Both the position numbers and the translations under genes were made by a program. Under the pieces are notes generated by a model. The model was not told the origin of the DNA and searched no databases. It saw only the letters and a list, made by a program, of their open reading frames with translations. A stretch of DNA of 38,304 bases from a bacterium (GTDB lineage: Bacteria; Elusimicrobiota; Elusimicrobia; UBA1565; UBA9628): positions 106,548-144,851 of the forward strand of contig JAKAQO010000005.1 in assembly GCA_021822495.1 (NCBI GenBank), in the 5' to 3' direction. How positions within the stretch are numbered: position 1 is the stretch's first letter; every line of letters starts with the position of its first letter. Shown in pieces: positions 21,078-27,463 of the stretch.

Positions 21078-21102
21078 CAAGATGGACACTATATGGACAC
21101 CA
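21078..21102 (+). repeat. Left copy of 25-bp end repeat (candidate integrase arm sites)
   Basis: 25 bases identical to 34887-34911. Inside, the 8-mer ATGGACAC occurs twice with an 11-bp period, one helical turn. It lies 114 bases inside the left attachment core. Paired short direct repeats near the ends are typical of arm-type binding sites of tyrosine integrases; the role is inferred. Confidence 0.6.
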
Positions 21103-21149
21103 GTTTTTGGGGCTGTTAAATCGAAATATCTAACCCAACTCGACTTTCT

Positions 21150-22151
21150 TTAGGACTGATTGAACTCTTTTTCGAACTGAACTATGATCCGGAGTATTTC
21201 ATCGAAGACCGGCGGAGTGCGAAAGAACATTTCCTTGCGCATGGCGGCGTAATCGCTCCGCCATTCAGCTTCCTGCTGGGGTAGCGGTGCGATACGCAAG
21301 CGCCCTTTTTTAAGAGTGTCGTAATCCATCCAGCCGTAGCGGAAGAAGTTGCGGCGGTGAGTGGCGACGCGCTCAAACAACGCCATATCCTTGACCGCCT
21401 CGGCGGCGATGCCCTTCGTGATGAGGCACCATAGATCGTAATAGTGGCGCGAAAGGCGTGCCTTGCGCCGCTTGCCCTCCGGACGATAAGTCTCCTCATG
21501 GAGCAACATCGCCTTTTCCCAGAACGTTCGACGCGGCGCGACGCTTCGCACCGAAAACGAGCCGTTCATAATTAGATTGTCAAAGACGCCGGCGAGCATG
21601 GGCTCTATATTGGGAGACTCAGCGGGTTCGGTTTCCGAGCGCGCGCCCAATTCGATCTTGACCGCTTGCCGCACATAGCTCTCCGCCTTCGGGAACTCGG
21701 TCGGATAGTGAAAGAGGAGTGTCTGCATGTCCATGTCCTCATCAGCTCCGGCGGCCTCCAGAACCCATTTCGCATTCCTCGGCAATCGCGCGGTGAAACG
21801 CTTTTGGAGCTCGGGCAACAGCTCCTTGACCACGCGCGCGCTACAAGCTTCCTTGAGCTTCTCGAGTTGTTTATTGCTCAGGCGTTCGCCAGAAAACCCG
21901 AGGGATTCACGGTCAATCACGATGTCAATGTCCTCGGAAAACCGCTCGATTAACTTCCAGCCCTTGGAAAGAGAGGTTCCGCCCTTGAACGTTAGATGCG
22001 CCCCGAAACCCGGTAGAGCGAAGAGTTCTCGCAGCGTCCAGCAAACCCAGAAATCCTTCTCAATGATCCTGGCCGGAATATTGAGACGAGCCTCGGCTTC
22101 CTTGAAGGCCAGCGTTTTTTCCTCGCCCGGTTTGCGGATGAAAGAGTCCAT
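21150..22151 (-). CDS. abiEii: AbiEii/AbiGii-family nucleotidyltransferase toxin
   Basis: 333 residues. The nucleotidyltransferase signature is visible as LTFKGGTSLSKGW followed by FSEDIDIVIDRE (GGTSLSK plus D-x-D). AbiEii proteins are toxins of type IV toxin-antitoxin systems that stop growth and can abort phage infection; related toxins modify tRNA 3' ends. The gene starts 1 base after the stop of abiEi, as in known AbiE operons. Its base composition is richer in GC than the housekeeping genes to the left, consistent with its place in a mobile element. It may serve phage defence or element stability. Confidence 0.9.
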   Translation of the reverse strand: MDSFIRKPGEEKTLAFKEAEARLNIPARIIEKDFWVCWTLRELFALPGFGAHLTFKGGTSLSKGWKLIERFSEDIDIVIDRESLGFSGERLSNKQLEKLKEACSARVVKELLPELQKRFTARLPRNAKWVLEAAGADEDMDMQTLLFHYPTEFPKAESYVRQAVKIELGARSETEPAESPNIEPMLAGVFDNLIMNGSFSVRSVAPRRTFWEKAMLLHEETYRPEGKRRKARLSRHYYDLWCLITKGIAAEAVKDMALFERVATHRRNFFRYGWMDYDTLKKGRLRIAPLPQQEAEWRSDYAAMRKEMFFRTPPVFDEILRIIVQFEKEFNQS

Positions 22152-22152
22152 C

Positions 22153-22755
22153 TTATCGGTCCCCGCTCGCGATCCAGCGCATCCACTTGGCGACCCAGGC
22201 CGGCGCGAGACGCGCGTCGGCGAGAAGCCGCTTCTTGTCCTTGGCGTTCAAACGCCGCCTGAGCGGGGCGAGCCTGTCCGCGGAAACGTGCTTCTGGCCC
22301 AGCCAACGCAAGGCGTTGATAACGAGCCCGCTAACCCGCCCAGCCGCCGCCATGCGCTTGGGCGTGGTGTGACGAAGGATGATGCGCCGATCACCCACGC
22401 GCAGGATGCGCGGCGTGCCGTCGGTTAGATAGACGAGCTTCATCGGGACATGATCGGAAAGGCCAAGAAGATTCGCCGCGTAGGCGCCGGTCGGCTGTAA
22501 ATTGATGTGGTCACGGGCGGCCAAAGCTCGGGCGACGGCCTCCGCGTCCGGCGAAAGAGCTCCCAACAAGGAATGTTGTCGCGGCACATCGTAAAGGCCG
22601 CGGCTGACGCGGCGGATAGCCCCGGCGCGCACCAGCCGCGCCAGCGCCATGCCGACAGCGTGGGGCGTTCCCAGATCGGCGAAGTCCGCCGGTGAGAAGA
22701 CAGCACCCGGCTGTAGATGATTGACGCGAAGCAGGATTTGTTTCCTTACAGTCAT
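22153..22755 (-). CDS. abiEi: AbiEi-family antitoxin / autorepressor
   Basis: 200 residues. An N-terminal winged helix (VFSPADFADLGTPHAVGMAL, then RLVRAGAIRRVSRGLYDVPR) precedes a C-terminal domain with LQPTGAYAANLLGLSDHVPM and RRIILRHTTPK. AbiEi antitoxins counter the nucleotidyltransferase toxin and repress their own operon by binding inverted repeats in the promoter. Such a promoter, embedded in a perfect 20-bp inverted repeat, lies directly upstream. Start chosen at 22755, the first ATG after the promoter. Confidence 0.9.
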   Translation of the reverse strand: MTVRKQILLRVNHLQPGAVFSPADFADLGTPHAVGMALARLVRAGAIRRVSRGLYDVPRQHSLLGALSPDAEAVARALAARDHINLQPTGAYAANLLGLSDHVPMKLVYLTDGTPRILRVGDRRIILRHTTPKRMAAAGRVSGLVINALRWLGQKHVSADRLAPLRRRLNAKDKKRLLADARLAPAWVAKWMRWIASGDR

Positions 22756-22761
22756 AGTGAA

Positions 22762-22812
22762 AGTATACTATGAAAGTGTTAAAAAAACAAGATGTTTTTT
22801 TAACACTTTCAT
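22762..22812 (-). promoter_or_regulatory. abiE promoter inside a perfect 20-bp inverted repeat
   Basis: Arms at 22770-22789 and 22793-22812 are perfectly complementary with a 3-base centre. On the minus strand -35 TTGTTT (22785-22790) and -10 TATACT (22762-22767) are 17 bp apart, so the left arm and centre cover the -35 box and spacer. TGAAAGT is repeated at 22758-22764 and 22771-22777. This is a likely AbiEi operator. Confidence 0.7.
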
Positions 22813-22845
22813 CAAGATTAATGGAGATGGGGCGCTCAAAGCCCC

Positions 22846-22877
22846 TTGACTCTATACCTTGGTATAGGGTTTATACT
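22846..22877 (+). promoter_or_regulatory. mer promoter/operator (MerR type)
   Basis: -35 TTGACT (22846-22851) and -10 TATACT (22872-22877) are separated by 20 bp, the over-long spacer typical of MerR-activated promoters. The spacer holds the dyad CTATACC-TT-GGTATAG at 22852-22867. It precedes merR, so regulator and resistance genes share one promoter. Confidence 0.85.
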
Positions 22878-22896
22878 ATGGATAGGAGGATAATGT

Positions 22897-23343
22897 ATGA
22901 GCGAAACATTAACTATCGGCCGGGCGGCTAGACTCGCCAAGGTGAACACCCAGACCCTGCATTACTACGAACGGCGCGGACTATTGCGTCCGGAAAGCCG
23001 TCTTGAATCGGGATACCGGTTGTATGGCGATGAATCTATCAGAAAGATTCGCTTTATCAAAAATGCGCAAGGCCTCGGTTTTTCGCTTGATGAGATCGCG
23101 CGGCTTTTGCGCCTAAGGGTTGGGCGCACGGTTCAATGCCTGAAGGTCCGGCGTCAGGCCCAGATGAAACTTAATCTCGTGCGCCAGAAAATCTTACAAC
23201 TCAATGTCCTCGAAAAGACCCTTCGGCGGTTGATTAAAACCTGTGAGTCCAAGGGAACGACGGATTCCTGCCCCATCCTGGAAGCCGTGGCCGACGCCAC
23301 TCCACTGGGAAAGACCAGAAATCGCTATATAAAGCAGGGATAA
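22897..23343 (+). CDS. merR: Mercury-responsive MerR regulator
   Basis: 148 residues. The helix-turn-helix reads LTIGRAARLAKVNTQTLHYY followed by ERRGLL and the wing GYRLYGDESI. Three cysteines, C81, C116 and C125, have the spacing (35 and 9) of the Hg(II)-binding C82-C117-C126 of classical MerR, which supports mercury rather than copper or zinc as inducer. It bends the over-long mer promoter to activate it when Hg(II) binds. AGGAGG at 22884-22889 fixes the ATG at 22897. First gene of the mer operon, 4 bases before merTP. Confidence 0.93.
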   Translation: MSETLTIGRAARLAKVNTQTLHYYERRGLLRPESRLESGYRLYGDESIRKIRFIKNAQGLGFSLDEIARLLRLRVGRTVQCLKVRRQAQMKLNLVRQKILQLNVLEKTLRRLIKTCESKGTTDSCPILEAVADATPLGKTRNRYIKQG

Positions 23344-23347
23344 CACG

Positions 23348-23941
23348 ATGGAAAACAAGAAATGGAGTCTTGTGGGAGCGTTTTTAGCGGCTATAGCCGC
23401 TTCGGCCTGCTGTCTGGGCCCGCTCATTTTGGCGGCTTTAGGACTAGGAAGCCTGGGCGCCTTCTCAGGTTTTGAAAAATACCGCCCAATCTTTGTGACC
23501 GCAACGCTGATTCTTCTGGCGGTTGCGTTTTACCGCGTTTACTGGCAACACGAGGAGAAATGCGAAAATGGGAGTTGCCGCGTTTCTTCCTCCGGCCCTA
23601 AGGTCCTTTTGTGGATAACGGCGGTTGCCGCCATCGGCATTCTGTCCTCTCCCCGCTGGTTGCCGGCGCAAATGAAAGGCAAGGCGAACCCCGTTTCCGT
23701 TAAGGACAAAAACCTCGAAACCGTGTTCTTGAAGGTGACGGGAATGGACTGCGCCATGTGCATCCCGCCGATTGAAAGGAATCTCAGGAAGGTTCCGGGC
23801 ATTTCCTTCGCCCATGTTGATTTCAAAAAACAAACAGCCGTAGTGCGGGGGATAAAGCTGGACGTAAAAAAGCTTATCGCGGGCGTCAAGGCCGCGGGCT
23901 ACAAAGCGGCTCAAATCAAAAATCCAGGAGAAAAACCATGA
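23348..23941 (+). CDS. merTP: MerT-MerP fusion: mercuric ion importer
   Basis: 197 residues joining two proteins that are usually separate. Residues 1-105 are MerT-like: a vicinal pair C21-C22 in the first helix (SACCLGPLILAALG), a second pair C72/C77 in the loop, and a third helix. Residues 125-197 form an HMA domain with GMDC135-AMC138, equivalent to periplasmic MerP. The chain would pass Hg(II) from the HMA domain to the membrane cysteines and on to MerA. The HMA domain follows an odd number of helices, consistent with a periplasmic location. It overlaps merA by 4 bases. Confidence 0.9.
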   Translation: MENKKWSLVGAFLAAIAASACCLGPLILAALGLGSLGAFSGFEKYRPIFVTATLILLAVAFYRVYWQHEEKCENGSCRVSSSGPKVLLWITAVAAIGILSSPRWLPAQMKGKANPVSVKDKNLETVFLKVTGMDCAMCIPPIERNLRKVPGISFAHVDFKKQTAVVRGIKLDVKKLIAGVKAAGYKAAQIKNPGEKP

Positions 23942-25389
23942 ATCAAAACCACGAACAGGAGACGGAAAATTTCTGGGATGGCCGGACGGACTTTGACCTT
24001 ATTGTCGTGGGCGGAGGTTCCGCGGCCTTCGCGGCGGCAATTAAGGGTTCAGAGTTGGGCGCGCGGGTCGCCGTGGTGGAGGAAAACGTTATTGGCGGAA
24101 CCTGTCTTAATCGCGGCTGCGTGCCGACCAAGCACTTGATCCGCGCTGCCGAGATTTACCACTTGGCCGAGGCCAATCCCTTCCCCGGATTTTCTCTTAA
24201 GCGATCTTCACTTGATTTTGCCAAGCTGATTGAGAAAAAAGACGGCCTCATCGGCTGGGCCAGAAACGCCAAGTATTGGGACATCCTCAAACACCACAAA
24301 AATATCAGCTTCATTCATCGCCGGGCGCGCTTTCTCGCGGCCAACCGTATTCAAATCGGCGATCAAGAACTGCGCGCTCCCAAAATCATCGTGGCAACAG
24401 GCTCTTCGGCCTTTATTCCGCCCATTGAGGGTTTGGACCAGGTTTCCTACCTGACCAGCACGGAAGCCTTAGAACTTAAAAAATTGCCCAAATCCATGAT
24501 TGTTTTGGGGGCCAACGCGGTGGGGCTCGAACTGGCTCAAATGTTTTCCCGCTTTGGGGTCAAGGTGACCATTCACGAGATCATGGGCCGATTGGCTCCT
24601 CTGGAAGAACCCGAGCTGTCGGAGGCCTTGGAGACCTATCTTAAAGAAGAAGGCATCGAGGTCTGCACTTGCTCCAAGGTCATCAAGACCCGCGAGAAGC
24701 GCAACAAAATCATCATCACCACCGAGATGCCTCAAGGCGTGACCAAGGAGTTCCAGTCCGAATCGCTTTTAGTCGCGACCGGCCGAAGACCCCATACGCG
24801 CGGCTTGGGGATTGAAGAGATCGGGGTGGCTCTGGACCCAAGGGGATACGTCAAGACCGACGAGACGATGAAGACCTCGATCGAGGGAATTTTCGCGGCC
24901 GGGGACTGCGTCGGCCCCTGGCAATTTGTCTACACCGCCGCTCACCAAGGGACGGTGGCGGCTCAAAACGCCTTGGACGGATGCTGCGCTCGAAAGGTCG
25001 ATCAAGGTCTTGTGCCCTACGCCATTTTTACGGATCCCGAATTGGCCTCCGTAGGTCTCAAAGAAGAGGAGGCCAAGAAACGGGGGCTGAAGGTCCGCAC
25101 AAGCGTGCTGGACCTTCATTGGGTTCCCCGCGCGGAAGTCATGCTTAATGAGCGCGGCCGGGTCAAACTCATAGCCGAGGAAGGAACGCTTAAACTTTTG
25201 GGCGTCCATATTCTCGCGCCACAGGCTGGCGAACTTATCCATGAGGCGATGCTGGCGCTTAAATACGGGGCGACGGCGAAAGATTTGGCGGAGACCCTCC
25301 ATGTCTATCCGACGCTGTCGGAGGCTCTCAAAATTTGCGCGCAGGGATTCTTTAAGGATGCAACCAAACTTTCCTGCTGCGCGGAATAA
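23938..25389 (+). CDS. merA: Mercuric reductase
   Basis: 483 residues. FAD motif VVGGGSAAFAAA, active-site disulfide C56-LNRG-C61 in GGTCLNRGCVPTKHL, NAD(P)-binding GANAVGLELAQMF, AAGDCVG, and the C-terminal vicinal pair C480-C481 (LSCCAE) that hands Hg(II) to the active site. It reduces Hg(II) to volatile Hg(0) with NADPH. It lacks the N-terminal HMA (NmerA) domain, leaving the merTP-encoded HMA as the only one in the operon. No merB (organomercurial lyase) is present. Confidence 0.95.
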   Translation: MNQNHEQETENFWDGRTDFDLIVVGGGSAAFAAAIKGSELGARVAVVEENVIGGTCLNRGCVPTKHLIRAAEIYHLAEANPFPGFSLKRSSLDFAKLIEKKDGLIGWARNAKYWDILKHHKNISFIHRRARFLAANRIQIGDQELRAPKIIVATGSSAFIPPIEGLDQVSYLTSTEALELKKLPKSMIVLGANAVGLELAQMFSRFGVKVTIHEIMGRLAPLEEPELSEALETYLKEEGIEVCTCSKVIKTREKRNKIIITTEMPQGVTKEFQSESLLVATGRRPHTRGLGIEEIGVALDPRGYVKTDETMKTSIEGIFAAGDCVGPWQFVYTAAHQGTVAAQNALDGCCARKVDQGLVPYAIFTDPELASVGLKEEEAKKRGLKVRTSVLDLHWVPRAEVMLNERGRVKLIAEEGTLKLLGVHILAPQAGELIHEAMLALKYGATAKDLAETLHVYPTLSEALKICAQGFFKDATKLSCCAE

Positions 25390-25409
25390 CAAAGAGGAGG
25401 AATAAAACC

Positions 25410-25487
25410 ATGAACGAGGAAAATGCCAAAACCTGCGGTTGCGGCTGTTCGTGTTGCTCCAGCGAGAAATGCTGTTGTTCAAAGTAA
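25410..25487 (+). CDS. Cys-rich micropeptide of the mer operon (25 aa)
   Basis: A 25-codon frame with a strong GAGGAGG ribosome site (25394-25400) nine bases upstream. Eight of 25 residues are Cys, at positions 9, 11, 13, 15, 16, 21, 22 and 23, in C-x-C, CC and CCC clusters, with few hydrophobic residues. The composition is metallothionein-like, and its place between merA and the next small gene suggests a Hg(II) or thiol buffer. I do not recognise a named family. The Shine-Dalgarno and cysteine pattern argue that it is translated. Confidence 0.7.
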   Translation: MNEENAKTCGCGCSCCSSEKCCCSK

Positions 25488-25511
25488 AAAAGGAAAACAT
25501 GGAGGCGGAAC

Positions 25512-25703
25512 ATGAAGAACATTCGCGTTTATGACGGTTCTTTGTGGTGTTGTGGCGGTAAATGTCCGGTGATCGACTACGCTCCTGAAAAAGGCCAGGT
25601 CGTCATCCATGACCCGGCCAAGCCCGAGAAGGGGTGGATGGTAATGAGCGTCGAGGAATATAACGCCTTGATCGCGCACGCCAAGCCGATCGGTCGTAAA
25701 TAA
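25512..25703 (+). CDS. Small CCGGKC protein of the mer operon (63 aa)
   Basis: 63 residues starting MKNIRVYDGSLWCCGGKCPV, with C13, C14 and C18 grouped, followed by an acidic, soluble stretch ending in a predicted helix (SVEEYNALIAHA). GGAGG at 25501-25505 lies 6 bases before the ATG. The C-C-x3-C cluster suggests metal or thiol chemistry. No family recognised. It is the last gene before the hairpin at 25719-25751 and so probably the end of the main mer transcript. Confidence 0.75.
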   Translation: MKNIRVYDGSLWCCGGKCPVIDYAPEKGQVVIHDPAKPEKGWMVMSVEEYNALIAHAKPIGRK

Positions 25704-25718
25704 GCTGGCAAAGCCTTG

Positions 25719-25751
25719 GCGGGCTTCCCTCGCGCCTTGAGGGAAGCCCGC
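25719..25751 (+). terminator. Hairpin after the mer operon
   Basis: A perfect 13-bp GC-rich stem (arm GCGGGCTTCCCTC) with a 7-base loop, 16 bases past the last stop. No T-tract follows, so it may slow decay or terminate weakly rather than act as a classical intrinsic terminator. Confidence 0.55.
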
Positions 25752-25770
25752 GGGTTAGCGAAAGTTTGAA

Positions 25771-26250
25771 ATGGGAGCGGCTACTTTGCGAGGAATCGTT
25801 CGACTAATGATCGTCGGTGTCGCATTAGCGGCGCTGATCTTGATTGCCCGCCGCGAATGTTTCGCCGGTTGGGAGACCCGATTCGATATCCAAGATTTCT
25901 CGCTGAGTGCTATCACCATGAGAGACTTCAACCATGGTCATTGGCTCTCCGGAATTTCGAAAACGATCTGGGAACTTGATCAATGCTACTCCGAAGGCTG
26001 TCGCCCCAGACTCACGGTAACGCCGTTTGAGGACTGGGACTTTGAGAGCGCAAAGGCGAGTTTCGGCGCGGCGATTGGCGTTCCGCTTTTGCCGTTCCTT
26101 GACTACTCTTTGCTGGGACAAGACTTCAAGAGAAATATCAAGAAGCTCGAACAATACGGGGGCCTTCAGTTCGCGGTTTGTCCCTCTCAATATGCCTATG
26201 ATGAAATCCAAAAGATGGCTTACGGTCTCATCCTTGGAGTGAAAATATAG
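25771..26250 (+). CDS. Membrane-anchored or secreted protein of unknown function
   Basis: 159 residues. One N-terminal hydrophobic segment (about residues 8-26, IVRLMIVGVALAALILIARR) is followed by a soluble, probably extracytoplasmic domain with C30, a C72/C77 pair (LDQCYSEGCRPR) and C136. The C-terminus (YGLILGVKI) is mildly amphipathic. No family recognised. It lies 20 bases past the mer hairpin in the same direction, ahead of two membrane micropeptides, so it may be part of an extended mercury transcript. The ATG has only a weak ribosome site. Confidence 0.55.
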   Translation: MGAATLRGIVRLMIVGVALAALILIARRECFAGWETRFDIQDFSLSAITMRDFNHGHWLSGISKTIWELDQCYSEGCRPRLTVTPFEDWDFESAKASFGAAIGVPLLPFLDYSLLGQDFKRNIKKLEQYGGLQFAVCPSQYAYDEIQKMAYGLILGVKI

Positions 26251-26261
26251 GGGGGCGTAAA

Positions 26262-26348
26262 ATGGGACAAGAAAAAATTTGGACAATCTTAGCCGCGATT
26301 GCGCTTATTGCCCTGTGCTGTTTCGGGCATCTGTTCACGCGGCGATAA
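26262..26348 (+). CDS. Membrane micropeptide with vicinal cysteines (28 aa)
   Basis: 28 codons: a short polar start (MGQEKIW), one hydrophobic helix with C19-C20 inside it (LIALCCFGH) and a basic end (TRR). A GGGGGG run lies 7 bases upstream and could serve as ribosome site. A Cys pair inside a single helix recalls the first helix of MerT and suggests Hg(II) or thiol transfer across the membrane. It is far too short for MerC, MerE or MerF, and no family is recognised. Confidence 0.5.
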   Translation: MGQEKIWTILAAIALIALCCFGHLFTRR

Positions 26349-26373
26349 AAAAATAAAGAAAAAGGAGAAAATC

Positions 26374-26490
26374 ATGCGAAAGGGAATCGTCATCGCGATC
26401 GTGGCGGCCATCGTGGGGGCCGGCATTTGGGCCATTTCAAAATGTGGGGGCGTATGTCCGATGCCGTCCTCGCAAGCGCAGGCCAAGTAA
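26374..26490 (+). CDS. Membrane micropeptide with C-x3-C-P motif (38 aa)
   Basis: 38 residues: a hydrophobic helix (GIVIAIVAAIVGAGIWAI) followed by SKCGGVCPMPSS. AAAGGAG at 26361-26367 lies 6 bases before the ATG, which decides the start over a longer frame from 26299. The Cys motif resembles the C-x4-C-P-L-S-S segment in the 55-residue protein encoded convergently at 26552-26719. Last gene of this rightward series; function unknown. Confidence 0.65.
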   Translation: MRKGIVIAIVAAIVGAGIWAISKCGGVCPMPSSQAQAK

Positions 26491-26495
26491 AACGC

Positions 26496-26545
26496 CGGAG
26501 CGCGCCAGGCAAAAATGATGTCCTTAAAGCCTTATGCGCGCTCCG
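26496..26545. terminator. Inverted repeat between convergent operons
   Basis: Arms CGGAGCGCGC (26496-26505) and its complement (26536-26545) enclose 30 bases in the gap between the rightward mer-linked genes and the leftward thiol operon. It may end transcription from both sides. The long loop and lack of T-tracts make this tentative. Confidence 0.35.
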
Positions 26546-26551
26546 ACAATT

Positions 26552-26719
26552 TCAATTCAAGGCCCACGCGAGGCCCATTACAACGCCAATCGCTGTGCTA
26601 ACATAAGGATTAGACGAAAGCGGACAGGTCCCGGTCTGGCAGCCGACGAGGCGATACCAGATAAACCCAGCCGCTCCCCCAATGACCGCGCCTAAGACGG
26701 CTTTGAGCGCCGCGTTCAT
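26552..26719 (-). CDS. Small DUF6132-like membrane protein (55 aa)
   Basis: 55 residues from the ATG at 26719. Two hydrophobic helices (AVLGAVIGGAAGFIWYRLV and a C-terminal one ending VVMGLAWALN) flank the loop GCQTGTCPLSSNP. The G-C-x-T-G-x-C-P-L-x-S-N-P loop is what I associate with DUF6132-type proteins of unknown function. It is the last gene of the leftward thiol/sulfur operon, so the Cys pair may take part in sulfur or metal transfer. The longer frame to 26812 overlaps the next gene and was not used. Confidence 0.6.
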   Translation of the reverse strand: MNAALKAVLGAVIGGAAGFIWYRLVGCQTGTCPLSSNPYVSTAIGVVMGLAWALN

Positions 26720-26736
26720 CGCCAGGCCTCGCGCGA

Positions 26737-26859
26737 TCATGCGAAATGGCGGAATAAAAAATAAGCGATGGCCGCCACGACCATGAGACCCATGATGATT
26801 TCGTGCGCGCACATCCCGCCCTTGGCCTTACAAGCTCCCATTCGACACATCAGTGACAT
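26737..26859 (-). CDS. Cys/Met-rich membrane micropeptide (40 aa)
   Basis: 40 residues from the ATG at 26859, which has a good AAAGGAG ribosome site. The first half (MSLMCRMGACKAKGGMCAHE) carries C5, C10 and C17 plus several Met and a His; the second half is one hydrophobic helix (IIMGLMVVAAIAYFLF). The composition suggests soft-metal binding at the membrane face. Not assigned to a family. It sits between the TlpA-like gene and the 55-residue protein. Confidence 0.65.
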   Translation of the reverse strand: MSLMCRMGACKAKGGMCAHEIIMGLMVVAAIAYFLFRHFA

Positions 26860-26944
26860 AATTCTTCTCCTTTGTGGTTTTATTTTTTCCGGCATCCATA
26901 GGTATGGGAAAACGCTCAAACGTTACAGTTTGAGGAAAAGTGGA

Positions 26945-27460
26945 TCAGCGAAGCAACCACCGCAGCCTCGGCGTGAACGTTTCCGGTTCAAGTTCGCCGG
27001 GAAACTTGGCCTTAACGCGGCCATCGCGGCCAATGAGAAAGCTCATCGGCAATCCTAGAACGCCGCCGAATTTCTCCGCAATCTCCGCCGTTCCCAGGAC
27101 AACGGGGTAATTCATGTGGAACTTGCGGTCAAAGCTGCTTACGTCTTGCGGCCTATCATCAAGAGATATCCCAACGACGCGCAGCCCGCGCCGGCGATAT
27201 TTCGTCGAAAGCCGGTTTAAGAAAGGAATCTCGTCTCGGCAGGCAGCGCACCATGTGGCCCAGAAATTGACCAGGATCACTTTTCCGCGCCATTGCGCCA
27301 GGTTCAGCCGCCGGCCATCGAGTTCCGCCATGTCGATGTTGGGCGCTGGCCGCAGAGAATGGGCTGGCGGCGCGACATCGACGTTCCGCCGCCTCAAGGA
27401 CAAGAACCCCCATGCCGCGACAACGGCCAGCGCCAGGATCATCGCGTATTTTCTCGACAT
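26945..27460 (-). CDS. TlpA/ResA-like membrane-anchored thioredoxin
   Basis: 171 residues. An N-terminal hydrophobic anchor (residues 7-21) is followed by a thioredoxin fold with the active site W70-C71-A-A-C74 (VNFWATWCAACRDEIPFL), VVGISLDD and the cis-Pro region LGLPMSFLIGRDG. Such proteins face the periplasm and reduce disulfides, often for cytochrome maturation or repair. Here it follows a flavoprotein-rhodanese gene by 3 bases, so it may pass electrons to or from a sulfur carrier. The family is sure; the partner is inferred. Confidence 0.9.
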   Translation of the reverse strand: MSRKYAMILALAVVAAWGFLSLRRRNVDVAPPAHSLRPAPNIDMAELDGRRLNLAQWRGKVILVNFWATWCAACRDEIPFLNRLSTKYRRRGLRVVGISLDDRPQDVSSFDRKFHMNYPVVLGTAEIAEKFGGVLGLPMSFLIGRDGRVKAKFPGELEPETFTPRLRWLLR

Positions 27461-27463
27461 GGA

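Noticed and set aside
20889-21089. Short frames on both strands across the tRNA and left att region
   Set aside because: They are translations of tRNA sequence (GSIPIAR-type artefacts) with no ribosome site.
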